Shown here: piece by piece, positions 1 to 7,966 of the stretch | Numbering within the stretch: position 1 is the first letter of the stretch | Layout of the letters: every line of letters begins with the position of its first letter | Origin: Acidobacteriota bacterium | GTDB lineage: Bacteria > Acidobacteriota > Blastocatellia > Pyrinomonadales > Pyrinomonadaceae | Direction: 5' to 3' | Assembly (NCBI GenBank): GCA_029781855.1 | Contig: JAKOVX010000027.1 | Coordinates: 1 to 64,000, forward strand | Length of the DNA: 64,000 nucleotides | Position numbers and translations under genes: made by a program | Notes under the pieces: model-generated | Seen by the model: the letters and a program-made list of their open reading frames with translations, nothing else | What the model was told of the DNA's origin: nothing | Database searches by the model: none

Positions 1-441
1 ATGCCGATCCCGCCATTCATCACGCAGTTGACCGGCATCAGCGATGCGATGGTCAAGGGTGCGCCCGTGTTCGCGGACATCGTGGAGGATTTTCTCGGTT
101 TCATCGGCGACTCGGTGCTCGTCGCCCATAATTCGGGTTTCGATATGCGGTTTTTGAATCACGAGATCGGGCGCATCTTCGAGGATTACCGGTTGGCGAA
201 CCCGTGCCTCTGCACTGTCCAGCTCTCGCGAAAGCTGCTGCCTGACATCGTCAATCACAAGCTCAAGACCGTCGCCGAGCATTATTCGATCGATCTGGTC
301 AATCATCACCGCGCCAGTGCCGACGCGCTCGCGACCGCTCATATTTTCATAAACCTTTTGTCGCAAATGCAGTCGAGCGGGGTCCGCGACCTCGCGACGG
401 TCAAACGATTTAGTTCCAGGAAGAATCTATATGTTAGATAG
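1..441 (+). CDS. DnaQ-type 3'-5' exonuclease (DNA polymerase III epsilon-like), 5'-truncated by window
   Basis: C-terminal part of a DEDDh-family exonuclease. Visible motifs are Exo II around residues 43-51 (HNSGFD, Asp48) and Exo III with the His103-x4-Asp108 pair (HRASAD). The first DxE motif that completes the active site is missing, so the gene begins upstream of base 1 and the ATG at base 1 is probably internal. Proteins of this family proofread DNA or trim nucleic acid ends. This could be the epsilon subunit or a stand-alone relative; the fragment does not decide. The stop overlaps the start of queF by 11 nt, so the two genes are probably co-transcribed. Confidence 0.85.
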   Translation: MPIPPFITQLTGISDAMVKGAPVFADIVEDFLGFIGDSVLVAHNSGFDMRFLNHEIGRIFEDYRLANPCLCTVQLSRKLLPDIVNHKLKTVAEHYSIDLVNHHRASADALATAHIFINLLSQMQSSGVRDLATVKRFSSRKNLYVR

Positions 442-853
442 CCAGCCCGTTACGGGCTCGAACCAGCAGGGCCTCGATATCCGCTCGACTCCGAGGGCCG
501 AGATGGATCTGTTTCCGCTCGATAGTTTTCCGTATGAATTTCCGGGCAATGAGATATGGGTTGAATTTGAGATCCCGGAATTTACGTCGATCTGCCCGTT
601 TTCGGACTTTCCGGATTTTGCCGTTATCAGGCTCAAGTATGTTCCCAATCAGCTTTGCATCGAGCTCAAAAGCCTGAAGCTCTACATAAACTCGTTCCGT
701 GACGTCAAGGTGTTTCACGAACACGTGATGAACATCATTCGCGACGATTTTGTAGCGGCTTGTGATCCGTTGAGGGTTGAGTTGGAGGGCGATTTCCACG
801 TTCGCGGAAACATTAAAACAGTCGTAAGGGCGAGCTATACCAGGAAAAGTTAG
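431..853 (+). CDS. queF: NADPH-dependent 7-cyano-7-deazaguanine reductase QueF
   Basis: Reduces preQ0 to preQ1 in queuosine biosynthesis, using NADPH. The protein is 140 aa, the size of the short unimodular QueF class. It has the catalytic Cys55 in an [10 protein letters not shown] context with Asp62, Glu97 in FHEHV, and the QueF motif ELKSLKLY at residues 78-85. These positions match the well-studied Bacillus-type enzyme. The start is supported by an AGGAAG sequence 8-13 nt upstream and overlaps the end of the exonuclease gene. The 3' end overlaps the convergent carD gene by 4 nt. No other queuosine gene is in the window. Confidence 0.93.
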   Translation: MLDSQPVTGSNQQGLDIRSTPRAEMDLFPLDSFPYEFPGNEIWVEFEIPEFTSICPFSDFPDFAVIRLKYVPNQLCIELKSLKLYINSFRDVKVFHEHVMNIIRDDFVAACDPLRVELEGDFHVRGNIKTVVRASYTRKS

Positions 854-1386
854 GCGTTCGCTGCGGTCACTGCCTGCGAGGCCTCGGAAACGTGTTTGGC
901 GCACGCCGATTCGACCAGGGCCACGACGTCGGACATCACCTTTTCTTCGTCCTTGTGGTCGGCATTGGTGATCTCGGAAACTATCAGGAATTTTGCCTTT
1001 TCGAGCAGGGTCTGTTCGCGGAAAGAGAGCCGTTTTTCGTAGCTGAGATAGGTGAGCTGCTTGAGGACATCGGCCGTCGCGAAAATATCGCCCGACTGGA
1101 GCTTGTCCATAAAACCACGCGACCTTGTCTTCCAGTTATCCGATACGCCTTCGAAATCATCCGCCAACATGTCGATCAGGCATTTGCATTCCTTTTGGCT
1201 GATCAGCGGACGCACGCCAATGCTCTCGGCGTTATCAGTCGGGACGATTATCATCGAATCGTCACTTAAAACCCTGAGTCGATAGACCTTTAACATGTCA
1301 CCGCCGATGTCACGTTTCTTGACAGCATCGACCAAGCAAACGCCCTGACCCGGATAAACTACCTTCTGACCGACTTGAAGTTCCAT
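850..1386 (-). CDS. carD: CarD-family transcriptional regulator
   Basis: RNA-polymerase-binding regulator of about 178 aa. The N-terminal RID (Tudor-like) domain opens with [16 protein letters not shown] and interacts with the polymerase beta subunit in known CarD proteins. The helical C-terminal domain is the part that contacts promoter DNA at the open complex. The ORF extends further upstream, but the ATG at 1386 is chosen because AAGGAGC lies just before it and the conserved fold begins there. A TATAAT box sits about 100 nt upstream. Gene tail to tail with queF. Confidence 0.9.
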   Translation of the reverse strand: MELQVGQKVVYPGQGVCLVDAVKKRDIGGDMLKVYRLRVLSDDSMIIVPTDNAESIGVRPLISQKECKCLIDMLADDFEGVSDNWKTRSRGFMDKLQSGDIFATADVLKQLTYLSYEKRLSFREQTLLEKAKFLIVSEITNADHKDEEKVMSDVVALVESACAKHVSEASQAVTAANA

Positions 1387-1482
1387 TTTAGCTCCTTCGC
1401 GGACTTCAAAAAGAGAATGGACGAAAAAAGCAGGCCCCAGCAAAGCCGCTCTCTGATTAAAATCCTAAACCGGAATAACGTT

Positions 1483-1511
1483 ATTATAGCACGATGGCCG
1501 GCGGATTGGAA
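1483..1511 (-). promoter_or_regulatory. Putative sigma-70 promoter of carD
   Basis: On the minus strand a perfect TATAAT (1483-1488) lies 17 nt from a weak TTCCAA -35 (1506-1511). Transcription would start near 1476 and give a leader of about 90 nt before the carD ATG at 1386. Only the -10 is convincing. Confidence 0.45.
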
Positions 1512-1537
1512 TATATTTTTGGAGTCTCGAAAAGAGT

Positions 1538-2611
1538 CTATTTTGCGGGAAGTTCGATGGAGAAAGTCGAACCTTCGCCAAGAGTGGACCGCACCGAGAC
1601 CTCGCCGCCATGAAGCCGGGCAAGGTGTTTGACGATCGCCAGGCCGAGGCCCGTGCCGCCAATTTCCCGGGACCGCGCACGGTCGATACGGTAGAGCCGC
1701 TCAAACAGGCGGCCGAGGTGTTCGGGCAGGATACCTTCGCCCGTGTCCACGACGTAAATCGAAATGCCGCCGCTCGTCTGCTCGGCACTGACGGTAACAC
1801 TGCCGCCGCGGCGATTGAATTTGATCGCGTTGTCGACCAGGTTGATCAGCATCTGTTCGAGGCGGCCCGGATCGGCCGTCGGCAGCGTTTTAGCGGAAAC
1901 CTTGTTGACGAGGCTGATCTCGCGTTCTTTGGCTTTCGACGCGAGGTTTATAAAGATCTCTTCGACCAGATCGCGGAGCCTGACAGGGCGTTTCGAGATC
2001 GAGACCTTGCCCGATTCGATCAGCGATAGTTCGAGGATGTCGGCGATCAGGTTATTCATCCGCTCGGCATTGCGGCGGATCGTCGCCAGAAAACGTCGGT
2101 TGTTCTCAGGGTCCTCAAACGCCCCGTCCTCGAGCGTCTCGACGAATGCCAGGATCGACGTCAGCGGCGTCCGCAGCTCATGCGAGATATTCGACAAAAA
2201 CTCCTGCCTGACTGACTCAAGCCGTTCGATCTGGGTCGTATCGTAAAAGAAACCGATCGCCTGCCGAAAACCGTCAAGCTCGATCGGCGCAACGTGCACG
2301 TCAAATTTTCGCCTTTCCGCGCCGATCAGTTCGAGGCGGACATCCGAAGCCTCACCCGTCGAGATCGCCTTTCGATAAGCACTGTGAAGGTCGAGGTCCC
2401 GGATGACCTCAGTCAGCCGGCGGCCTCCGATTTCCATTCCGGGACGTGAAAATGCACGCTCGGCCGGCGCATTCCAGTTCGAGACACGCAGGTCGGAATC
2501 TACGATCAGCACGCACTCCCGCGTCGCATCCAATATTTTCTGAAGGAAATCCGGCGAACGCACGGCCGCCGCCGCACTCTCGCCAAACTTTGAAGCACTA
2601 ATTTCAGTCAT
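1538..2611 (-). CDS. PAS-containing sensor histidine kinase, PhoR-like
   Basis: Kinase partner of the adjacent PhoB-like regulator. Order of domains in 357 aa: PAS (about 22-130), HisKA with the phospho-accepting His144 in SHELRTPL, and HATPase_c with N box around Asn261, G1 at 289-293 (DTGEG) and G2 at 318-324 (GGTGLGL). I see no membrane-spanning segment and no periplasmic loop, so unlike classical PhoR this looks cytosolic. Its ATG overlaps the stop of the response regulator gene (ATGA), indicating translational coupling. The phosphate link is inferred from similarity only. Confidence 0.88.
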   Translation of the reverse strand: MTEISASKFGESAAAAVRSPDFLQKILDATRECVLIVDSDLRVSNWNAPAERAFSRPGMEIGGRRLTEVIRDLDLHSAYRKAISTGEASDVRLELIGAERRKFDVHVAPIELDGFRQAIGFFYDTTQIERLESVRQEFLSNISHELRTPLTSILAFVETLEDGAFEDPENNRRFLATIRRNAERMNNLIADILELSLIESGKVSISKRPVRLRDLVEEIFINLASKAKEREISLVNKVSAKTLPTADPGRLEQMLINLVDNAIKFNRRGGSVTVSAEQTSGGISIYVVDTGEGILPEHLGRLFERLYRIDRARSREIGGTGLGLAIVKHLARLHGGEVSVRSTLGEGSTFSIELPAK

Positions 2612-3291
2612 TTACACCCGACGAAACGATAACCTATGCCTACGACCGTTTCAACGCATCCGCCGCAATTGCCGAGCTTTTGCCGTAGGCGGCGAATGTG
2701 GACGTCGAGGGTCCGGGTATCTCCGAAGTAGCTGTATCCCCAGACGTTATCGAGAAGCTGCTGTCGCGGAGCGACGCGGCCGGTGTTGCGAATAAGGTGC
2801 TCGAGCAGGGCAAATTCCTTACGTGTGAGTTTCACGTCCGAGCCCTCGCAGACGACCCGCATATCTCCGAAATCGACCGCGAGCTTCTCGTCCGAATATT
2901 TTGGTGCCGCTTCCTTTTCCGCCCTTCTCAACACGGCCCGGACACGGGCGATCATTTCCTTGATCGAAAACGGCTTGACGATATAATCGTCCGCACCGAT
3001 CTCAAGTCCCGCGATCTTATCGCCCTCAGCGGCCTTTGCCGTGAGCATTATGATCGGCGTGTTTTCGGTCAACGATTCCCGCCGCAGACGGCGGCAGAGC
3101 TCCATTCCGCTCATTCCGGGCAGCATCAGATCGAGCATTATTAGCGACGGAGTCTGCTTTTCGTCCATCGCCAGGCGCAAGCCCTTTTCGCCCGATTCAG
3201 CGATCACCGGCCGAAAACCCTCGCGCTTGAGGTTATATTGCAGACTTTCAGCAATATCGGCGTCATCTTCGACGATCAGAATGGTTTGCAT
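2608..3291 (-). CDS. PhoB/OmpR-family response regulator
   Basis: Receiver domain (residues 1-120) with the acidic pocket at Asp9-Asp10, phospho-acceptor Asp54 (MLDLMLPG), Thr84 and Lys106 (VKPF), followed by a winged-helix DNA-binding domain (about 130-225) ending in the typical LDVHIRRLRQKLG recognition region and GIGYRF. Length 227 aa is normal. First gene of a two-gene operon with the kinase downstream. It is the likely transcription-regulating output of the pair; target genes are unknown. Confidence 0.92.
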   Translation of the reverse strand: MQTILIVEDDADIAESLQYNLKREGFRPVIAESGEKGLRLAMDEKQTPSLIMLDLMLPGMSGMELCRRLRRESLTENTPIIMLTAKAAEGDKIAGLEIGADDYIVKPFSIKEMIARVRAVLRRAEKEAAPKYSDEKLAVDFGDMRVVCEGSDVKLTRKEFALLEHLIRNTGRVAPRQQLLDNVWGYSYFGDTRTLDVHIRRLRQKLGNCGGCVETVVGIGYRFVGCK

Positions 3292-3435
3292 CTCGTATTT
3301 TTAGATTCTATTCGATTTTGCCAGGATACGCGCTAGAGAATAGACGCTATTAGTTAATATCGTATGAACGGAGTATTACGAAGATGTTAAATGTTACCTT
3401 TTCGTGAAGACGCTGCAGGCAGGTCAACTCGATGC

Positions 3436-3927
3436 CTAGCGGACTTCGTCCTTCGGCCGGATCACCGTGATAAGCACGCCACCGCCTTCGACAACGTCGC
3501 TCCAGCTGTCGACATTTAGCTCGATGACCGCCAGGGCGGCGGTCGGCATCGGCTCCATTTTGCCGGTTAGGTACCAGATCAGGCTCTCCATTCCCGGATT
3601 GTGCCCGACGAGCAATGCAGAGTCGACGTCGTCCGCGATCTCGCCGATAACGGCAAGCAATCGTGCTGTGCTGGCCTCGTAGATCCGTTCGTCATACGAG
3701 ATCTTTGACGGAAATCCGGCGGCCTTTGCGACCAGCTTTGCCGTTTGCTTGGCCCGTTTTGCCGGCGAACTTATGATCACCTCCGGCGTCATTCCGCGCT
3801 CCTTCATCAGCGACCCGACAAACGGCGCCGCCTTTTCGCCGCGCGAATTCAGCGTACGGTCAAAGTCCGAGACCGAACTGTCGTCCCAACTCGATTTAGC
3901 GTGCCGGAGCAAATACAGCGTTTTCAT
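3436..3927 (-). CDS. sixA: Phosphohistidine phosphatase SixA
   Basis: Histidine phosphatase superfamily protein of 163 aa with the catalytic LLRHAKSSW motif at residues 6-14 (His9 is the nucleophile) and the second conserved His in LLVGHNPGME. SixA enzymes remove phosphate from phosphohistidine, classically on HPt domains or the nitrogen phosphotransferase system. It lies 144 nt upstream of the two-component pair on the same strand, which may be chance. Start ATG at 3927. Confidence 0.88.
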   Translation of the reverse strand: MKTLYLLRHAKSSWDDSSVSDFDRTLNSRGEKAAPFVGSLMKERGMTPEVIISSPAKRAKQTAKLVAKAAGFPSKISYDERIYEASTARLLAVIGEIADDVDSALLVGHNPGMESLIWYLTGKMEPMPTAALAVIELNVDSWSDVVEGGGVLITVIRPKDEVR

Positions 3928-4054
3928 CGATGCTCGCGATTTTACGCCCGCCGCCGTGAAACGGCAAATATCCGTGCGTGACCGACAACTAGGGGGCAGG
4001 TAGATTTTACCGCGGCCACCTCGAACACGGAGAAAATACGCCTTAGATATTGTC

Positions 4055-4083
4055 TTGTCATCCGAATGCGAAAGTTTTACAAT
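4055..4083 (+). promoter_or_regulatory. Sigma-70 promoter, copy 1 of a duplicated metal-locus module
   Basis: TTGTCA (4055-4060), 17 nt spacer, TACAAT (4078-4083). It is embedded in a 44-nt block (4051-4094) that matches the block at 7406-7449 without gaps (31 of 44 identical by hand count). The predicted transcription start near 4090 lies only about 5 nt before the ATG at 4095, so the message would be almost leaderless. Confidence 0.65.
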
Positions 4084-4094
4084 TTTTGTTTATT

Positions 4095-4484
4095 ATGCGG
4101 TTCGTATATCGGGCAATGATCAAGAAAGGGAACAAGCGTCGGCTCCTGGCGGCTCTTTTTATGTTCGTCTTTCTTGCCGAGGCGGGCTCGCATGCGGCCA
4201 TTTGTGCCGACCACTCATTGAGCGGCGAACGCTCGGTCTCGGCCAGCGAGAATGGCAGCGAGGACCCGTGTAAGACACTCATCCTCTGCAGCGACAGCAA
4301 GCAAAAAGACCAGCAATTACCTAAACTCCGCCACGATTCTTCGCAGCACAATGCGTTGTTTGACCTTAATCGGGGCATCGCCACGCAGGCAGGTACGCAA
4401 AAGGAGCCAAAAATTCCTTTCGGGACCGCGCATTGTCTCTTCCGGCCAAAAAGTCCACCTTTCCAACCTCCAAAGACCTCATAA
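4095..4484 (+). CDS. Small secreted Cys/His protein, paralog of the one at 7450
   Basis: Unrecognised family, 129 aa. A basic N-terminus (KKGNKRR) is followed by a hydrophobic stretch LLAALFMFVFLAEAGSHA, a probable signal peptide cleaved near SHA, then a mature part with AIC, DPCKTLILC and HDSSQHNALFD, and a proline-rich end PPFQPPK. The Cys pair and the HD-SQHNALFD motif are conserved in the second copy, which suggests metal or redox binding in the periplasm. The start is set at 4095 rather than 4050 because the paralog begins at the same place after an aligned promoter. Position ahead of metal-transport genes recalls the small CzcI-type proteins of other efflux operons, but homology is not shown. 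Confidence 0.7.
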   Translation: MRFVYRAMIKKGNKRRLLAALFMFVFLAEAGSHAAICADHSLSGERSVSASENGSEDPCKTLILCSDSKQKDQQLPKLRHDSSQHNALFDLNRGIATQAGTQKEPKIPFGTAHCLFRPKSPPFQPPKTS

Positions 4485-4611
4485 CTTAGCAAACGTCCCG
4501 GCGCGATCGATGTCGTTTCACGGCATTCGTATCGGCGTCCTTCGCGGCACATTTGTGCGGTTTCTTTGAGGCGTCCGGCCGCACCGGTCGCCGAAAATAC
4601 ATGAGGTTATT

Positions 4612-7191
4612 ATGTTAAAAGGGTCTTTAGTTCTTTCTATTTTATTACTTTTCGCAGGCTTCACCGGTTTCGCCCAGGGTCTCGGGACCGCCGGTTCGGT
4701 CTCTGGTATCGTGACCGATCCGAACGGCGCCGTCGTTGCCGGTGCAACTGTCACATTGAGCAATGCGCTCACCGGGTATTCGCAAACGATCACTTCGGAT
4801 ACTGGCGGAGCCTATCGATTTGATAACGTACCGCCTAACGCGTATTCACTCCGTGTAGTTGCCAGCGGGTTTCGGACAAACGTTTTGGCTGTGAGCGTCC
4901 GATCGACCGTGCCGATGAACCTTCCGGTTTCGTTGGCGCTGGCGAATGCCACCGCGACAGTCGATGTGACGCCGAACGCCACGATAGTGGAAAATATCCC
5001 TACGACGCACACCGATATCGACCAATCGCAGATTCGTCGGCTGCCGCTCAATTCATCCGGCAACGGCCTGAGTGACGTCGTCTCGATGACCTCGCCGGGC
5101 GTAGTTCCGGATTCCAACGGCTTTTTCCATCCGCTCGGCGACCACGCTCAAACGCAATTTTCGATCGACGGCCAGCCGATCTCGGATCAGCAGAGCAAGG
5201 CGTTCTCAACCCAAATTCCGGTGAACGCCATTCAGTCCCTTGAGGTCATAACCGGATCGACTCCGGCCGAATTCGGCGACAAAACGAGTCTCGTGATCTC
5301 GGCCGTCACAAAGTCCGGGCTCAATCAAAGGCGTCCCACCGGAAGCTTCTTTTCAAGCGTTGGCAATTTTGGCACCTACAAGGAAGAAGCTGATCTTGCG
5401 GCCGGAAACGCCAAAGCGGGTAATTTTATTGCTTTCAATTTCGATCGCTCGAACCGTTTCCTCGACGCTCCTGAATTTGTTTCGCTGCATAATAACGGCA
5501 ATTCCTTTAGTATTTTCGATCGCGTTGACTATAGCCCAACGGTCAACGACACTTTTCACCTCAACTTTTTTGTAGCCCGCAACAAGTTCGAGATCGCGAA
5601 CACCTACGACCAGTCGGCCCTCGGTCAGGACCAGCGTCAGCGGGTTGCATCTCTCAACATCGCTCCCGGCTATGTCCACATTTTCAACCAATCGACCGTG
5701 TTGTCGATCAACCCGTTCTATCGCGTCGATAATGTTAATTATTACCCGAGCGCCGATCCATTCTCCGATCAGACGACAACGATCAGCCAGCAACGCCGCC
5801 TTGCAAATTACGGCGTCCGCGGCGATGTAAGCTACGCCCGAGGGCCCCACAACATAAAGGTCGGCGGCCAGGTGCAGTGGACCGCGTTGAAGGAAGCTTT
5901 TAATTTCGGAATTACGGATCCTGGTTTCAATCCGCTTTGCTTCGACGGCAACGGCGATCCTGTCCCGGGAACGATTTGCGGTGACGGGACCACCCCTAAC
6001 CCTGACTATTTACCCGGTCTCTTGTCTTATGATCTGACGCGCGGCGGACAGCTTTTTGGGTTTAACGGGAGCAGGACCATCAAGCAGCAGGCGGTTTATG
6101 CTCAGGACTCGATCAGCTTCAAGAACGGGTTGACCGCCAGTTTGGGCGTTCGTTTTGACAACTACGATGGAATCGCCAAGGGCAGTTCCGTCCAGCCGCG
6201 TCTCGGCGTTTCATACAGGATCGCCGCCACGAACACCGTGCTCCGCGCGTCATACACGCGAAATTTTGAAACGCCGTACAACGAAAACTTGCTCCTCTCA
6301 AATGCCACCGGATCGAATGGGTTGGGGAACGGAGTTTTAGGCGACGCAACGACCGCGACGCTAAAACCCGGCAACCGTGATCAATACAATTTTGGTATCC
6401 AGCAGGGTGTCGGGCAGCTCATTGTTCTTGACGTCGATTATTTTAATAAGAAGACGAACAACGCCTACGATTTCAATGCCATCCTGAACACGCCCATAAC
6501 GTTCCCGATCTCGTGGCAGCAGTCCAGGATCCACGGCGTCTCGGCCCGGATAAATCTGACGAACTGGAATGGCGTGAGCGCATTCTTTACCGCCGGACAC
6601 ACGGTTGCCAAATTCTTCCCGCCTGAGACGGGCGGCCTGTTCTTCAATTCCGACCTGCCGACCGGTCCGTTCCTGATCGACCACGACCAGAAGTTCCAGC
6701 AGACGATGCAGGTGCAGTATTCGTTTGACAGCCTTAAAGATTTTAGTCGATTTCGACCGTTCATCGCGTTCACCTGGAAATACGATAGCGGGCTTGTCGC
6801 GGGTTCGGTCCCTGATTTTGCCACCGCATTGGGCCTGAGTGCCGACGAGCAGCAGCAGATCGGATTGTTCTGCGGAAATGTGTTCGCGACGATCTCGAGC
6901 CCGATCACGACCTGTTCATCAGCAGATCGCGGAGCGTTACGGGTTCGAATTCCGGCCGACGGAACCGCGAATGAAGTAACAAACCCGGCGCGGATCGCTC
7001 CGAGAAATCTATTCGATCTTAGCTTCGGCAGCGATAATTTGAACCGGTCCGACCGAGTAAAACTGTCGGCTCGAGTCACGATTGTGAACCTGACCAACAA
7101 GCAGGCCCTTTACAACTTCGATTCGACGTTTAGCGGAACCCATTTCGTAACGCCTCGCTCGATCCAGGCGCAATTCGGCGTCTCGTTTTAG
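4612..7191 (+). CDS. TonB-dependent receptor with carboxypeptidase-regulatory-like N-terminal domain
   Basis: Outer-membrane receptor of 859 aa. Signal peptide ending in GFAQ (about residue 22), a CarboxypepD_reg-like beta-sandwich (about 28-110, GSVSGIVTDPNGAVVAGATV), a plug domain (about 120-235) and a large beta-barrel finishing in the aromatic QAQFGVSF. This architecture is typical of Acidobacteriota. GAGG lies 8 nt before the ATG. It follows the small Cys/His protein and precedes a metal efflux operon, so a metal chelate is a reasonable substrate guess, though the family also takes up glycans and siderophores. A strong terminator follows. Confidence 0.88.
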   Translation: MLKGSLVLSILLLFAGFTGFAQGLGTAGSVSGIVTDPNGAVVAGATVTLSNALTGYSQTITSDTGGAYRFDNVPPNAYSLRVVASGFRTNVLAVSVRSTVPMNLPVSLALANATATVDVTPNATIVENIPTTHTDIDQSQIRRLPLNSSGNGLSDVVSMTSPGVVPDSNGFFHPLGDHAQTQFSIDGQPISDQQSKAFSTQIPVNAIQSLEVITGSTPAEFGDKTSLVISAVTKSGLNQRRPTGSFFSSVGNFGTYKEEADLAAGNAKAGNFIAFNFDRSNRFLDAPEFVSLHNNGNSFSIFDRVDYSPTVNDTFHLNFFVARNKFEIANTYDQSALGQDQRQRVASLNIAPGYVHIFNQSTVLSINPFYRVDNVNYYPSADPFSDQTTTISQQRRLANYGVRGDVSYARGPHNIKVGGQVQWTALKEAFNFGITDPGFNPLCFDGNGDPVPGTICGDGTTPNPDYLPGLLSYDLTRGGQLFGFNGSRTIKQQAVYAQDSISFKNGLTASLGVRFDNYDGIAKGSSVQPRLGVSYRIAATNTVLRASYTRNFETPYNENLLLSNATGSNGLGNGVLGDATTATLKPGNRDQYNFGIQQGVGQLIVLDVDYFNKKTNNAYDFNAILNTPITFPISWQQSRIHGVSARINLTNWNGVSAFFTAGHTVAKFFPPETGGLFFNSDLPTGPFLIDHDQKFQQTMQVQYSFDSLKDFSRFRPFIAFTWKYDSGLVAGSVPDFATALGLSADEQQQIGLFCGNVFATISSPITTCSSADRGALRVRIPADGTANEVTNPARIAPRNLFDLSFGSDNLNRSDRVKLSARVTIVNLTNKQALYNFDSTFSGTHFVTPRSIQAQFGVSF

Positions 7192-7208
7192 TTGGAGCTA
7201 ATTGTTGA

Positions 7209-7245
7209 AAAAGCCGGGCGGAACTCCTGAGTCCGCCCGGCTTTT
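7209..7245 (+). terminator. Rho-independent terminator after the TonB-dependent receptor
   Basis: Perfect 14-bp stem (7209-7222 with 7232-7245), GC-rich core GCCGGGCGG, 9-nt loop, ending in TTTT. It separates the receptor unit from the second promoter module at 7410. Confidence 0.85.
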
Positions 7246-7409
7246 CTAAATTACGTACACTTCCACCGGGAAGCGATCGACGCGGTCGAACTAACGCGAT
7301 GTTATTTAAGGAAAATTCCCGCGTTCCCCTAATAACGCTTCGGGATGGTGTTGGAACGAAGGCCTTTGGGCTTACTTATCCTTGTGGTAATTGCTGACCC
7401 AATTTTGTC

Positions 7410-7438
7410 TTGTTAATCGAAACGAAAACTATTACACT
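7410..7438 (+). promoter_or_regulatory. Sigma-70 promoter, copy 2 of the duplicated metal-locus module
   Basis: TTGTTA (7410-7415), 17 nt spacer, TACACT (7433-7438), inside a block aligned without gaps to the copy at 4051-4094. The ATG at 7450 again comes only about 12 nt after the -10, so the short-leader arrangement is conserved in both copies. Confidence 0.6.
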
Positions 7439-7449
7439 TTCTTTTCATT

Positions 7450-7833
7450 ATGCGGTCCACTTTCGCGGCACTGGTTCGGAAAGACAGCAGGCGACGCCTA
7501 CTTGCGGCGTTGTTCCTGTTCGTTTTCCTCGCTGAGGCCGGCTCGCACGCGGTCATCTGTGCCAGCCACCCGGACGGCGATGCTCGTTCGTTCTCGTCCA
7601 CCGAGGGCGGCCACGAGGACCCATGCCAGACCCTGGTCCTCTGCAGCAGCCAGCGAAAGGACCAGAGATTGCCCAATCTTGGCCACGACGCGTCGCAGCA
7701 TAACGCCCTCTTCGACCGGCTCCGCGACCTTACTCAGCCGATCGACGCACCGCAGGACGGCAAGATATCGCGCACGACCGCGAATCCCCTCTTCCGGCCA
7801 CCAAATCCTCCTTTCCAACCTCCGAAAAATTAA
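7450..7833 (+). CDS. Small secreted Cys/His protein, paralog of the one at 4095
   Basis: 127 aa, unrecognised family. Same plan as its paralog: basic start, hydrophobic signal LLAALFLFVFLAEAGSHA, then VICASH, DPCQTLVLC, HDASQHNALFD and the closing PPFQPPK. Conserved residues are concentrated in the signal region, the Cys pair, the SQHNALFD motif and the proline tail; the linker between them diverges. It is the first gene of the unit carrying the CzcCBA-like efflux genes. A periplasmic metal-binding or sensing role is inference from context. Confidence 0.7.
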   Translation: MRSTFAALVRKDSRRRLLAALFLFVFLAEAGSHAVICASHPDGDARSFSSTEGGHEDPCQTLVLCSSQRKDQRLPNLGHDASQHNALFDRLRDLTQPIDAPQDGKISRTTANPLFRPPNPPFQPPKN

Positions 7834-7966
7834 CAGCTTAGCGAGCTCTACCGCGGGATCCAGTGTCTTTTCGAGGCATTTAACTTCGCGTCTTTCTTAG
7901 CACACTTGTACGTTTTTTTGATCTGTCCGGCTGGTCCGGGCACCAAGAGATCGAGAGGTCGTTTTC

